NCBI RefSeq assembly: GCF_036384435.1
Contig: NZ_DASVMI010000030.1
Span: 1-64,000 of the forward strand
Reading direction: 5' to 3'
Length of the DNA: 64,000 nt
DNA from: GSA-30 sp036384435
GTDB taxonomy: Bacteria > Pseudomonadota > Gammaproteobacteria > Xanthomonadales > Rhodanobacteraceae
In this document: one piece after another, positions 32,318 to 42,218 of the stretch
How positions within the stretch are numbered: the first letter of the stretch is position 1
How the letters are laid out: each line of letters starts with the position of its first letter
Position numbers and translations under genes: made by a program
The notes under the pieces: model-generated
Databases searched by the model: none
Told to the model about the DNA's origin: nothing
What the model saw: the letters and a program-made list of their open reading frames with translations, nothing else

Positions 32318-34839
32318 GCTTCGCCGCGCGCCGAACGCTTGCTGGCCGTGGCTTTTTTCGCGGCAGTTTTCTTCGCTGGCGCCTTCTTGGTGGCGGACTT
32401 ACCGGTCGCGGTCTTGGTGGTTTTCTTGGCAGTCGCCTTCTTGGCCGGTGCCTTGGGCGCAGCGGCCTTCTTGGTGGCCGCCTTCTTCGCGGCAGGAGCG
32501 GCCTTCTTGGCGGCAGCTTTCTTGGCACCGCCACGGCCCTTCTTGACCGGCGCGGCGGCGAGCAACTCGATGCACTGTGCCTCGGTCAGGTCCTTGGGCT
32601 CCTGATCCTTGGGAATGCGCGCGTTCTTCTCGCCATCGGTGATGTAAGGACCATAACGGCCATTGAGCACCTGCACGCCGTTGCCGAAATCCTTGATCAC
32701 GCGATTGGCGAGCATCTCGAGCTTTTCCTGCACGATCTGCAAGGCACGCGGCAATTCGATGGTGTAGGGATCGTCTTCCGCCTTGAGCGACGCATAGGTG
32801 CTGCCCTGCTTGACGAAGGGTCCGAAGCGACCAATGCCCACGCTCACCTCGTCACCGTTCTCGGCCTGACCGAGCTGACGCGGCAGCTTGAACAGTTCCA
32901 GCGCCTCTTCCAGCGCGATGGTGTGCATGCTCTGGCCCTGGCGCAGGGAGGCAAACTGCAACTTTTCGTCGGTGTCCTTGTTGCCGATCTGCGCATACGG
33001 CCCGTAGCGCCCCAAGCGTACCGATACCGGCTTGCCGGACTTCGGATCGATCCCCAGCTCACGCGCGCCTGTCGCCTCGCTGCGATCGACCGATTCGGTT
33101 TTTTCATCCACCTGCTGCTTGAAGGGCTGCCAGAAACGTTCCATCAGCGGCACCCAGGCCTCCTCGCCACGGCTGACCGCATCGAGTTCGTCTTCCAGGC
33201 GCGCGGTGAACTCGTAATCCACGTACTGGGTGAAGTGCAGGGCCAGGAACTTGCCCACGGCACGGCCCACATCAGTGGGACGGAAACGGCGGCTGTCCAG
33301 GAATACGTACTCGCGATTGAGCAGCACCTGGATGATGCTGGCATAGGTCGACGGACGGCCGATGCCATATTCCTCCAGCGCCTTGACCAGACTGGCTTCG
33401 GAATAGCGCGGCGGCGGCTCGGTGAAATGCTGGTCGGCCAGGATGTCCTTCAGCTTCACTTTCTCGCCAACTTTCAGCTTGGGCAGGCGACGACCTTCAT
33501 CATCGTCATCGGCGTTCTTCTGGTCGCGGCCTTCCTCGTACACCGCCAGGAAGCCCGGATCGACCACCGTGGTGCCCGTGGACCGGAACGCTGCGTCCTG
33601 GCCGGCCACGTTGGCCAGCGCAAAATCGACCGACACCGTGTTGAGCGTGGCATGGATCATCTGGCAGGCGACGGTGCGCTTCCAGACCAGTTCGTACAGC
33701 TTGCGCTGGTCGTCGTTGAGGAACGAGGCGACTTCGCGCGGCGTGCGCATGGCCGAGGTGGGACGGATCGCCTCGTGCGCTTCCTGGGCATTCTTGGACT
33801 TGGTTCGATAGACCTGCGGCCCATCGGGCAGCGACTTGTCGCCAAAGTCGCGCGCGATCAGCTGGCGCAGTTCGCCCACGGCATCTTCGGACAACGCCGT
33901 GGAGTCGGTACGCATGTAGGTGATCAGGCCGACGTTGCCCTCGCTGCCCAACGAAACGCCCTCATACAGCCCCTGGGCAATCTTCATCGTGCGGCTGGTG
34001 GAGAATCCGAGCTTGCGCGCGGCCTCCTGCTGCAACGTCGAGGTGGTGAACGGCGGCGCAGGGCGGCGCTTGCGCTCCTTCGAACCGATATCACTGACGG
34101 TCAGCTGGCCGCCGGCGGCCTTGGCCAATGCCTCGCGTGCCGCCAGGGCGTCGCGCTCGTTGGTCAGGTCGAACTGCTCGAATTTCTTGCCGTACAGCTT
34201 GGTCAGCCGGGCGCTGAAATCGGCCTCGGGATGATTCAGCTGCGCCTCGATCGTCCAGTATTCGCGCGGCACGAAGGCTTCGATTTCCTCCTCCCGCTCG
34301 ACGATCATGCGCAGCGCCGGGCTTTGCACGCGACCGGCGGACAAGCCACGCTGCACCTTGCGCCATAGCACCGGCGACAGGTTGAAGCCCACCAGGTAAT
34401 CGAGCGCACGGCGCGCCTGCTGGGCGTCGACCATGTCATGTGACAACTGGCGTGGCTGGGCCACGGCGGCCTTGATCGCCTTCGGGGTGATCTCGGAGAA
34501 CACCACCCGGTGCAGGTGCTTGCCCTTGGTCAGCCCACGCTGCTTGAGGATCTCGCTGATGTGCCAGGAGATCGCCTCGCCTTCGCGATCCAAGTCGGTC
34601 GCCAGGTAGATGTCGTCAGCCTGACTGGCGGCCTTGGCGATGGCATCGACGTGTTTCTCGTTGCGCTCGATCACCTCGTAGTCCATGGCAAAGCCATGGT
34701 CCGGATCGACGGCGCCCTCCTTCGGCCGCAGGTCGCGCACGTGTCCGTAGGACGCCAGCACCTGGAAGTCCTTGCCAAGGTATTTATTGATCGTCTTGGC
34801 CTTGGCTGGCGACTCGACGATGAGCAGGTTTTTTGCCAT
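32314..34839 (-). CDS. topA: DNA topoisomerase I with Lys/Ala-rich tail
   Basis: An 841-residue type IA topoisomerase that relaxes negative supercoils. Toprim motifs (IVESPAKAKT with Glu9; TDLDREGEA) and the active-site Tyr308 (LITYMRTDST) are present. The C-terminal repeats GRYGPYAQIG and GRFGPFVKQG lack the cysteine quartets of the E. coli enzyme. The last 65 residues are almost all Lys, Ala and Pro (AAKKAAPAAKKAATKK type), a histone-H1-like tail likely to bind DNA or RNA. The Met at 34839 is the family start. A frame extension to 34869 is unlikely. tsaC overlaps its stop. Confidence 0.97.
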   Translation of the reverse strand: MAKNLLIVESPAKAKTINKYLGKDFQVLASYGHVRDLRPKEGAVDPDHGFAMDYEVIERNEKHVDAIAKAASQADDIYLATDLDREGEAISWHISEILKQRGLTKGKHLHRVVFSEITPKAIKAAVAQPRQLSHDMVDAQQARRALDYLVGFNLSPVLWRKVQRGLSAGRVQSPALRMIVEREEEIEAFVPREYWTIEAQLNHPEADFSARLTKLYGKKFEQFDLTNERDALAAREALAKAAGGQLTVSDIGSKERKRRPAPPFTTSTLQQEAARKLGFSTSRTMKIAQGLYEGVSLGSEGNVGLITYMRTDSTALSEDAVGELRQLIARDFGDKSLPDGPQVYRTKSKNAQEAHEAIRPTSAMRTPREVASFLNDDQRKLYELVWKRTVACQMIHATLNTVSVDFALANVAGQDAAFRSTGTTVVDPGFLAVYEEGRDQKNADDDDEGRRLPKLKVGEKVKLKDILADQHFTEPPPRYSEASLVKALEEYGIGRPSTYASIIQVLLNREYVFLDSRRFRPTDVGRAVGKFLALHFTQYVDYEFTARLEDELDAVSRGEEAWVPLMERFWQPFKQQVDEKTESVDRSEATGARELGIDPKSGKPVSVRLGRYGPYAQIGNKDTDEKLQFASLRQGQSMHTIALEEALELFKLPRQLGQAENGDEVSVGIGRFGPFVKQGSTYASLKAEDDPYTIELPRALQIVQEKLEMLANRVIKDFGNGVQVLNGRYGPYITDGEKNARIPKDQEPKDLTEAQCIELLAAAPVKKGRGGAKKAAAKKAAPAAKKAATKKAAAPKAPAKKATAKKTTKTATGKSATKKAPAKKTAAKKATASKRSARGEA

Positions 34840-34956
34840 GAAACAACTTTTCCGGAATCGGACCACCACCGTCCTGGGACAGCGGGCTTTATATTTAGTG
34901 AGACCACGGCAGCTCGACGGCTGTCAAGCTGGATCGTGTGAAACAGTGGCAGGCGG

Positions 34957-36108
34957 TCACATTCGGCACCCGCCCGGCAGCCGCTGGTACCGGTTGCCAG
35001 CCAGGGATTCGATGGCCCCATCCAGTTCCAGCAGAAGCAGGCCGGAAGCCACCTGGCCGGCTTCCAGCCCGGTGCGCTCGGCCAGCTCGTCCAGACTGAC
35101 CGGAACATGGCCCAACGCCTCCAGCAGTCGCTCCTGGAGGGGATCGAACCTGGTCGACACTGGCCCTGTCGAACCCTGGGCGGGCTCGGCCAACCGCAAG
35201 CGCTCACGCAGCTCCAGGCCCATGGCGCGCGCCAAGGGGGCCAGCACATCCACTACCTCGCCAGCATCCTCGACCAGACGGGCGCCGTCACGGATGAGCT
35301 TGTTACAGCCCCTGGCCCGCGGATTATGAACGGAACCGGGGACTGCGAATACCTCCCGTCCCTGATCGGCGGCCAGGCGGGCGGTGATCAGCGACCCGGA
35401 TTTCAAGTCCGCCTCAACCACCACAGTGCCCACCGACAGGCCGGACAGGATACGGTTGCGCTGCGGAAAATGGCTCGAACGCGCTCCCGTCCCCAGCGGA
35501 AACTCGCTCAGCAGGGCTCCCTCGCCAGCGATTCGCCGCGCCAGCCGGGCGTGTTTGGCCGGATAGACCCGGTCGGCTCCCGTCCCCACGACCGCGATGG
35601 TCGGATGGCCGGCATCGAGCACCGCCCTATGCGCCGCACCGTCGATGCCATCGGCCATCCCGCTGGTTACCACGAATCCCGCATCAGCCAGCGCCAGGGC
35701 AAAGTCGGCGGCGAGCGCGCGGCCGACGCCATCAGCCGCCCGCGAGCCCACCACGGCCACCTGGGGCCGCAACAGCAAGGAGGCATCCCCGTCAACGAAC
35801 AAGGCTGCGGGCGGACGGTCGATATGGCCCAGCAATGGGGGAAAGTCGGCTTCATCGCAACGCAGCAGCCGATGTCCCGGCATGTCCAGCCAGGTCCGGT
35901 CGGCACGCAGGCGTTCGCGATCGGGGCGCTTCAACCAGGCCGCTGCCGCGCCGTCCAGGCGATCGACACGCGCCTTGACGGTGGCGAGGGTGGCCTGGAT
36001 ATCCCAATTGCACACGGCAAGCAGGTCACGCAGTGCAGCGGCGCCCATGCCGGGCGTGCGCAGCAACACCAGCCAGGCGTCGATATCGTCCGTGTCATGC
36101 TTTTCCAT
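34957..36108 (-). CDS. dprA: DNA-processing protein DprA
   Basis: A 383-residue RecA loader that protects incoming single-stranded DNA during natural transformation. The Rossmann-like core shows VAVVGSRAADGVGRALA, SGMADGIDGAAHRA and FPQRNRILSGLSVGTVVVEA, with a C-terminal winged helix (DPLQERLLEALGHVPVSLDE). The smg (DUF494) gene often found between dprA and topA in related genomes is absent: only 117 bp separate them. Confidence 0.95.
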   Translation of the reverse strand: MEKHDTDDIDAWLVLLRTPGMGAAALRDLLAVCNWDIQATLATVKARVDRLDGAAAAWLKRPDRERLRADRTWLDMPGHRLLRCDEADFPPLLGHIDRPPAALFVDGDASLLLRPQVAVVGSRAADGVGRALAADFALALADAGFVVTSGMADGIDGAAHRAVLDAGHPTIAVVGTGADRVYPAKHARLARRIAGEGALLSEFPLGTGARSSHFPQRNRILSGLSVGTVVVEADLKSGSLITARLAADQGREVFAVPGSVHNPRARGCNKLIRDGARLVEDAGEVVDVLAPLARAMGLELRERLRLAEPAQGSTGPVSTRFDPLQERLLEALGHVPVSLDELAERTGLEAGQVASGLLLLELDGAIESLAGNRYQRLPGGCRM

Positions 36109-36136
36109 GGGGCCACTGTACGCAGCGCCCCAAACG

Positions 36137-36165
36137 AAAACGGCGCGGAATATCCGCGCCGTTTT
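36137..36165. terminator. Bidirectional-type terminator before dprA
   Basis: AAAACGGCGCGGA (36137-36149) pairs with TCCGCGCCGTTTT (36153-36165) across ATA. Both strands carry a T-run. On the minus strand it ends the LysM gene 21 bp after its stop and insulates dprA. Confidence 0.9.
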
Positions 36166-36185
36166 GTCCGATAAAGCCAGCTGTC

Positions 36186-37328
36186 CTACTCAGGCATCCG
36201 CAGGTTGTCGCGGATGTGCACAGGACGCAGGCCATCCATGATCAGACCGTAACTGACGCGATCGAAGGTGCGGAAGATCATCACGTGACCGACGAACTCT
36301 TCCGGCAGATCCACGCTGTGTCCCGTGCCGCGATCCCAGCTGTCGCTACGTACGTCGTCGGCGATGGTTTCGCCCGGCTCCCAGACGGCCAGGGTCTGGC
36401 CGTTCTCGGCACCGTCCAGTTTGCCGACGGACAGCGCCACCACCTGAGTCGGACCGGCTGCATCCAGCGCATCGGCACCGGAGAAGGCCAACACGTGGGC
36501 GTTGCCCGGCACCGACTTGGGCGCGTGCGGGTAGTAGTACGGGTCGTAGGGCTTGTCATCCACCGGCATCAGGCGATCGCCCTTGCGGATTTCCTGGGTC
36601 GAATTGAGCAGGAGCACCGTATCGGCATCCTTGCCCTTGCGCAGCACTTCGACCTCGCCGATCACCGACACCTCGACGCCCAGATCCTTGCCGCGACCAT
36701 AGTGACCGTCGTTGCGGGAGTCTTCGTTCCAGGGCCCCTTGAACATGCTCACGTCGCTGTCGAGCACATGCGCGGTCATGTCGTCCTCGTGACTGGCTGC
36801 CTTCTTGCTGGAGCCAAATTCGCGATAGATGTGGGTGGGACGCACGATCGCCCAATGCTGGCCCGGCTCGGCGTCAAGCTTGCGCACGTAGACGTTCTGG
36901 CCCACGGCGCCGCGCAGGCGGGCTTCCTCGAAACCAACCACGTACGGCGCATTGCGTACGACGTTGGAGTCCACCACGCGCATGTCCTTGAGAAAGGTCT
37001 GCAACTGCGACAGCGGAATGGCCGGAATTGGCTCGCCCTCGGTGTGCACGCGAGGCTGCAGGCCCAGTCGCGGCCCGTTGTTCATGAAAGACAGGTTCAG
37101 CACGTCACCCGGATAGATCAGGTGCGGATTCTGGACCTGCGGATTGGCCTGCCAGATTTCCGGCCATAGCCAGGGCTTGGACAGGAACCGGGAGGAAATC
37201 GACCAGAGCGTATCGCCGCGACGCACCGTGTAGGTGTCCGGGTGATCGGCACGCAATTGGGCTCCCGCAGCATAAACGGCCACCGTGACCAGCATGCCGG
37301 CCAGCAGCCCTATGGACTTTCTTATCAT
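36186..37328 (-). CDS. Exported LysM-domain protein
   Basis: A 380-residue protein with a signal peptide (MIRKSIGLLAGMLVTVAVYA) and one LysM domain at about 31-80 (YTVRRGDTLWSISSRFL, then PHLIYPGDVLNL), which binds peptidoglycan. The remainder is beta-rich and conserved beside dprA in Xanthomonadales, without a known enzymatic motif. ATG 37328 was selected because the signal peptide starts there. Confidence 0.92.
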   Translation of the reverse strand: MIRKSIGLLAGMLVTVAVYAAGAQLRADHPDTYTVRRGDTLWSISSRFLSKPWLWPEIWQANPQVQNPHLIYPGDVLNLSFMNNGPRLGLQPRVHTEGEPIPAIPLSQLQTFLKDMRVVDSNVVRNAPYVVGFEEARLRGAVGQNVYVRKLDAEPGQHWAIVRPTHIYREFGSSKKAASHEDDMTAHVLDSDVSMFKGPWNEDSRNDGHYGRGKDLGVEVSVIGEVEVLRKGKDADTVLLLNSTQEIRKGDRLMPVDDKPYDPYYYPHAPKSVPGNAHVLAFSGADALDAAGPTQVVALSVGKLDGAENGQTLAVWEPGETIADDVRSDSWDRGTGHSVDLPEEFVGHVMIFRTFDRVSYGLIMDGLRPVHIRDNLRMPE

Positions 37329-37533
37329 CCCCCAAACCCCCTGCATTTTTGGGCGAGTGTAACCGAACCAACTGACTCCGCAACTGGAGCCAGTTGGCAA
37401 AATAGCCTGCCACACCGTGGGTTACGGGCTACAATGGGAGCCTATTCTCATGTCCCACCCCGGATGCCCCACATGGCCCCGGGCATTGGCTTTTCCTGCC
37501 CGTGACCGCATCTTGGGACGACAAGGTGACTTT

Positions 37534-38043
37534 ATGACGACGCTGACCATTCTTGAATTCCCCGACCCGCGCCTGCGCACTGTCGCTACGCCGGTAACCG
37601 TCTTCGACGCCGAGCTCAAGCAGTTCGTGGCTGACATGTTCGAAACGATGTACGCCGCCAATGGCGTGGGCCTGGCAGCGACCCAGGTCAACGTGCACCA
37701 GCGCGTGCTCGTGGCCGACATGAGCGACGAGCGCAACCAGCCGATGGTGCTGATCAACCCGCAGATCGTGGAAAAGGACGGCGCCCAGGTCTACCAGGAA
37801 GGCTGCCTGTCGTTCCCGGGCATCTATGCCGACGTGACGCGCGCGCTGAAGGTGAAGGTCAAGGCCAACGACGTCGAAGGTAAAGCGATCGAGGTGGAAG
37901 TCGAGGGTCCGCTCGCCGTGTGCATCCAGCACGAAATGGATCACCTGGCCGGCAAGGTCTTCGTCGACTACCTTTCGCCGCTCAAGCGCTCCATGCTGCT
38001 CAAGCGACTGGAAAAGCAACGCAAGCAGGCTGCCAGCGCTTGA
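37534..38043 (+). CDS. def: Peptide deformylase
   Basis: A 169-residue metalloenzyme removing the formyl group from nascent proteins. Three motifs are intact: GVGLAATQ (44-51), EGCLS (89-93, metal Cys91) and HEMDH (133-137, metal His and catalytic Glu). It heads the def-fmt-rsmB unit. The fmt start overlaps its stop. Confidence 0.97.
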   Translation: MTTLTILEFPDPRLRTVATPVTVFDAELKQFVADMFETMYAANGVGLAATQVNVHQRVLVADMSDERNQPMVLINPQIVEKDGAQVYQEGCLSFPGIYADVTRALKVKVKANDVEGKAIEVEVEGPLAVCIQHEMDHLAGKVFVDYLSPLKRSMLLKRLEKQRKQAASA

Positions 38044-38981
38044 GCGGGCAGCCATTGCGGGTCGTCTTCGCCGGTACCCCCGAATTCTCCGTCCCCTGCC
38101 TGGAAGCCTGCCGCACCAGCGGTGCCGAGGTCGTGGCCGTCTATACCCAGCCCGATCGCCCCGCCGGCCGTGGCCGCAAGCTCACGCCCAGCCCGGTCAA
38201 GGCCGCCGCGCAGGCTGCCGGCATCCCGGTCGAGCAACCCGAATCGCTCAAGTCCGCCGATATCCAGCAAGCGTTGGCCGCTTACCGGGCAGACCTGATG
38301 GTGGTGGTGGCCTATGGCCTGATCTTGCCGCGCAAGGTGCTGGCATTGCCGCGCCTTGGCTGCTGGAACGTCCATGCAAGCCTGCTGCCACGCTGGCGCG
38401 GGGCCGCGCCCATCCAGCGCGCCATCCTCGCCGGTGACAACGAAAGCGGCGTGGACCTGATGCAGATGGAAGCCGGCCTGGATACGGGCCCGGTATTGCT
38501 GGAGCGCCGCACGCCCATCACGCGCCAGGACACCGGCGGCAGCCTGCACGATCGCCTGTCCGCGCTCGGTGCCGACGTGCTCGCTGAAGGCCTGCGTCGA
38601 GTCGCGACGGGTGAGGTCCTGGTGCCACGGGCACAGCCGGAAGAAGGCGTGACCTATGCGCACAAGCTCGACAAGGCCGAAGCGCAACTGGACTTCTCAA
38701 AACCCGCCATGACGTTGGAATACCAGGTGCGTGCGTTCGATCCATGGCCGGTCGCCGAAGGCGCCATCGCAGGCGAAGCGTTGCGCATCTGGGCCGCGCA
38801 CGCCGTGGATGGCTCACCCGATGCCGTGCCGGGCACAGTGCTGGGCGCCAGCCGTGACGGCATCGACATCGCATGCGGGCAGGGCGCCTTGCGGGTCACC
38901 GCGCTGCAGCGCGCTGGCGGCAAACGCATCACGGCTACCGACTACCTCAACGCGCGCCCCGAGCTGCGCAGTCGCGCATGA
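38040..38981 (+). CDS. fmt: Methionyl-tRNA formyltransferase
   Basis: A 313-residue enzyme formylating initiator Met-tRNA. The core VVFAGTPEFSVPCL, NVHASLLPRWRGAAPIQRAI and the C-terminal domain are visible. There is no ATG. The likely start is TTG at 38040, overlapping the def stop by 4 nt (TTGA), with a second TTG at 38055 possible. The rsmB ATG overlaps its stop. Confidence 0.95.
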   Translation: MSGQPLRVVFAGTPEFSVPCLEACRTSGAEVVAVYTQPDRPAGRGRKLTPSPVKAAAQAAGIPVEQPESLKSADIQQALAAYRADLMVVVAYGLILPRKVLALPRLGCWNVHASLLPRWRGAAPIQRAILAGDNESGVDLMQMEAGLDTGPVLLERRTPITRQDTGGSLHDRLSALGADVLAEGLRRVATGEVLVPRAQPEEGVTYAHKLDKAEAQLDFSKPAMTLEYQVRAFDPWPVAEGAIAGEALRIWAAHAVDGSPDAVPGTVLGASRDGIDIACGQGALRVTALQRAGGKRITATDYLNARPELRSRA

Positions 38982-40276
38982 ACGATACACGCGCCCTGGC
39001 CGCGCAGGCGCTGGCCGAAGTGGCCTTGCGTGGCGCTTCGTTGCGCGAGGTGATGGAGCGACAAGCGCCGCGCCTGGCCGATTCGCGTGATCGCGCGCTG
39101 CTGATGGCCCTGGTCAGCGATGGCTCGCGCTGGTGGCTGCGTTTCGACGCCGCGCTCGATCGTCTGCTCGAACGCCCGCTGCGCGACAAGGAACCGCGTA
39201 TCCATGCCCTGCTGGTGCTGGGCCTGGTGCAACTGGAAATCCTGCAATTGCCAGCTTACGCCGCCGTGGCCGCCACGGTGCAGGCCGCCCGCGAACTCAA
39301 GCGACCGCAATTGGCCGGACTGGTCAACGCCGTGCTGCGACGCTGGCAACGCGAACGCGAGCAGCACCTGGCCGCACTGGACGCACAACCGCGCACGCGC
39401 CATGCGCATCCGGCGTGGCTGGCTCGGGCCATCGCCAGGGATTGGCCCGAACAGGCCGATGCCGTGATGGCCGCCGACAACCTCGAGCCCCCGCTGATGT
39501 TGCGCGCCAATGCGCGGCGCGGCACGCGAGACGCCCTTATCGAGGCTCTGCGCGCGGCCGGCTACGAGGCCCAGCCGCATGCATGGCTGCGCGATGGCAT
39601 CGTGCTGCCTCACAGCACCGATGTCACCCGCATGCCCGGCTTCGCCGAAGGCCTGTTCGCCGTGCAGGATGGCGCGGCGCAGATTGCTGCCGACATCCTG
39701 GATGCGCAACATGGGCAACGTGTGCTCGATGCCTGCGCGGCACCGGGCGGCAAAGCCTGCCACGTGCTCGAACGTGCCGATGTCGCATTGACCGCTGTCG
39801 AATTCGACGCCGCGCGCACCGCACGCATCCGGCAGAACCTGGAACGCCTCGGTCTCCAGGCCAGCCTGGTCACTGGCGATGCCGGCGACCCTTCGGCCTG
39901 GTGGGATGGCAAGCCGTTCGATCGCATCCTGATCGATGCGCCCTGCTCCGCCACCGGCGTGCTGCGCCGCCGTCCCGACGTACGCCTGCATCGTCGCGAT
40001 ACGGACGTAGCCACGCTGGCCGCGCAGCAAAAGCGCATCCTCGACGGTGTGTGGCCCACCCTGGCCCCCGGCGGCCGCCTGGTCTACATCACCTGCTCAC
40101 TGTTGCGTGCGGAGAACGAAGCGGTTGTTCAAGGCTGGCTCGCCGAGCACACAGACGCTCGCGTCGTGTCGCTGGAGCTTCCGGTCGGGCAAGCCGCGGC
40201 CATCGGCTGGCAGGTGCTTCCCGGCGATGGCGACCTGGACGGGATGTATTACGCGGTACTGGAAAGGATCGGTTGA
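38978..40276 (+). CDS. rsmB: 16S rRNA m5C967 methyltransferase RsmB
   Basis: A 432-residue protein: an N-terminal NusB-like RNA-binding domain (about 5-140) and a SAM-dependent methyltransferase. SAM motif LDACAAPGGKACH, DAPCSATGVLRRRPDV and the catalytic Cys in VYITCSLLRAENE are present. ATGA overlap with fmt. Confidence 0.96.
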   Translation: MNDTRALAAQALAEVALRGASLREVMERQAPRLADSRDRALLMALVSDGSRWWLRFDAALDRLLERPLRDKEPRIHALLVLGLVQLEILQLPAYAAVAATVQAARELKRPQLAGLVNAVLRRWQREREQHLAALDAQPRTRHAHPAWLARAIARDWPEQADAVMAADNLEPPLMLRANARRGTRDALIEALRAAGYEAQPHAWLRDGIVLPHSTDVTRMPGFAEGLFAVQDGAAQIAADILDAQHGQRVLDACAAPGGKACHVLERADVALTAVEFDAARTARIRQNLERLGLQASLVTGDAGDPSAWWDGKPFDRILIDAPCSATGVLRRRPDVRLHRRDTDVATLAAQQKRILDGVWPTLAPGGRLVYITCSLLRAENEAVVQGWLAEHTDARVVSLELPVGQAAAIGWQVLPGDGDLDGMYYAVLERIG

Positions 40277-40490
40277 GGGACCAGACCGGAGAGGGGACGC
40301 GGATGAGGGGACGCAAGTCCGCGCGTGTCCCTCGGCCATTAGAAGCGTGGCCAACGCACGCCGTCGCGGCCTTGAGGCTCGCCGCTGGTTCGCGGCTTCA
40401 GCGACCCCGCTCCCCATCTCCAATCCCCCAAAAGCGCTCGCTAAGCCATCCCTGCGATAATCCCCCGGCCACGATCACCCAAGGCCTCGC

Positions 40491-42218
40491 ATGACCTCAA
40501 CCGACCAAGCCGACCGTCGCCTCTTCTGGCTGATGCTGCTGTTTGCCTTCGTGGTGATTGGTGCCGGTATTGGCCTGCGCGATCCCTGGCCGTCGGATGA
40601 GCCGCGTTTCACGCTGGTGGCCAAGCAGATGGTCGAAAGTGGCGACTGGCTGTTCCCGCACCGGGGCTCGGAGCTGTATTCGGACAAGCCGCCGATGCTG
40701 ATGTGGCTGGAAGCGGCCAGTTACACCGTATTGCGCAGCTGGCGGGTGGCATTCCTGTTGCCGTCGCTGCTCGCGGCGCTCGGCTGTGTGCTGCTGTTGT
40801 ATGACCTCGGGCGGCGGCTATGGAACCGTCGTGTCGGCTTTTTTGCCGGCATGGCCTTGCTGATGTGCTTTCAGTTCGTCTATCAGGTCAAGCGCGCGCA
40901 GATCGATCCCCTGGTGGTGTTCTTCATCACCGCGGCCAACTACGGCCTGTTGCGACATACCCTGCTCGGTCCGAACTGGCGCATGTACTGGCTGGGCTGC
41001 TTCTGCGCCGGACTTGGTGTCATCACCAAAGGCGTGGGTGTGCTGGCGCTGTTGATGCTCATCCCCTATGCGTTTGCCTCACGCATGCGCTGGCAAGGCG
41101 TCGCCCCGATGGGCGAAGGCGCGTGGTGGCGCTGGCTGCTGGGCCTGCCGGCCATCCTGCTGGCCATTGCACTGTGGTTGGTGCCGATGCTGCTCACCGC
41201 CCAGGCGCGCAGCGGCGAAAACCCGGCGTATATGGCCTACGTCAACGACATCCTGTTTCACCAGACCGCCGGGCGCTACGCCCATGCGTGGCATCACGTG
41301 CATTCGCCGGTCTATTACATCCCGATCCTGTTGTTCAGTTGGCTGCCGCTGTCGCTGACCTATCCGGGCACGCTGCCACGTTGGTGGCGCGCACTGAAGG
41401 CCAGGGACGCGCGCGTACTGCTGCCGCTGGGATGGATGGTGCTGTTGCTGTTGTTTTTCAGCGCTTCGCCGGGCAAACGCGATGTCTACATCCTGCCGGC
41501 CGTGCCCATGCTCGCCCTGGTCACCGCGCCGTTCCTGGAAGATTTACTGACCTCGCGCTGGCTGCGTCGATCGGGCCTCGCCTTCACGGGCCTGCTCGGC
41601 GCTATCTTGCTGCTGCTTGGCATCTACGCGCTGGCCGCTCATCCGCGCTTCGCCATGAACCTGGCGACCTCGCGCGGATTCGAGGAAGGCGAGAACGCGC
41701 TGTGGTGGATGTGCGTGACGATCGGTGTCTTGCAGCTGGCGATGGTGGCGTTGTTCGGCATGCGCCGCGCCGCGCTTGCGGTGGTCGGTGGCATGACGGC
41801 ACTGTGGCTGGTGTGGAGTTTCTGGGCTTATCCGCTACTGAACGATTCCAGTTCATCGGCCGGACTGATGCGTGATGTGCGCGCCAGGCTTGGACCTGGC
41901 GATGATATTGGCCTGATCGACTGGACCGAACAGAATCTGCTGATGATTGGCCGTCCCGCGATCGACTTCGGCTTCAAGCAACCCACGCGCAAGCAATACG
42001 CAGCCGGCGTGCAATGGCAGGCACAGGCACCGGCCACGCGCTGGCTGTTCGCCCAGGACGCAGCCATCGGCGACTGCGTGCAACGCGACAAGGCTATCGA
42101 TCTGGGCCATGCCAATCGCCGCCAGTGGTGGCTGTTCAAGACCGATGCGGTGATACCCGGCTGCATGCCCGCCAAGGACGACAACCTGCCCGTGGACCCG
42201 GAAAATGCCGAACAGTAA
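40491..42218 (+). CDS. GT39/ArnT-like membrane glycosyltransferase
   Basis: A 575-residue protein with about 11-12 membrane helices. The catalytic periplasmic loop carries DPWPSDEPRFTLVAKQMV and LYSDKPPMLMWLEA, the ArnT/PMT signature. It uses a polyprenyl-phosphate sugar to modify lipid A, LPS or protein on the periplasmic side. The sugar is unknown. The last 14 bp overlap the GT4 gene. Confidence 0.87.
   Translation: MTSTDQADRRLFWLMLLFAFVVIGAGIGLRDPWPSDEPRFTLVAKQMVESGDWLFPHRGSELYSDKPPMLMWLEAASYTVLRSWRVAFLLPSLLAALGCVLLLYDLGRRLWNRRVGFFAGMALLMCFQFVYQVKRAQIDPLVVFFITAANYGLLRHTLLGPNWRMYWLGCFCAGLGVITKGVGVLALLMLIPYAFASRMRWQGVAPMGEGAWWRWLLGLPAILLAIALWLVPMLLTAQARSGENPAYMAYVNDILFHQTAGRYAHAWHHVHSPVYYIPILLFSWLPLSLTYPGTLPRWWRALKARDARVLLPLGWMVLLLLFFSASPGKRDVYILPAVPMLALVTAPFLEDLLTSRWLRRSGLAFTGLLGAILLLLGIYALAAHPRFAMNLATSRGFEEGENALWWMCVTIGVLQLAMVALFGMRRAALAVVGGMTALWLVWSFWAYPLLNDSSSSAGLMRDVRARLGPGDDIGLIDWTEQNLLMIGRPAIDFGFKQPTRKQYAAGVQWQAQAPATRWLFAQDAAIGDCVQRDKAIDLGHANRRQWWLFKTDAVIPGCMPAKDDNLPVDPENAEQ

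Noticed and set aside
32923..34368. 481-codon frame antisense to topA
   Set aside because: Shadow of topA; no domain pattern.
34957..36108. Possible smg gene between topA and dprA
   Set aside because: Only 117 bp separate the genes and no DUF494-like frame is there.
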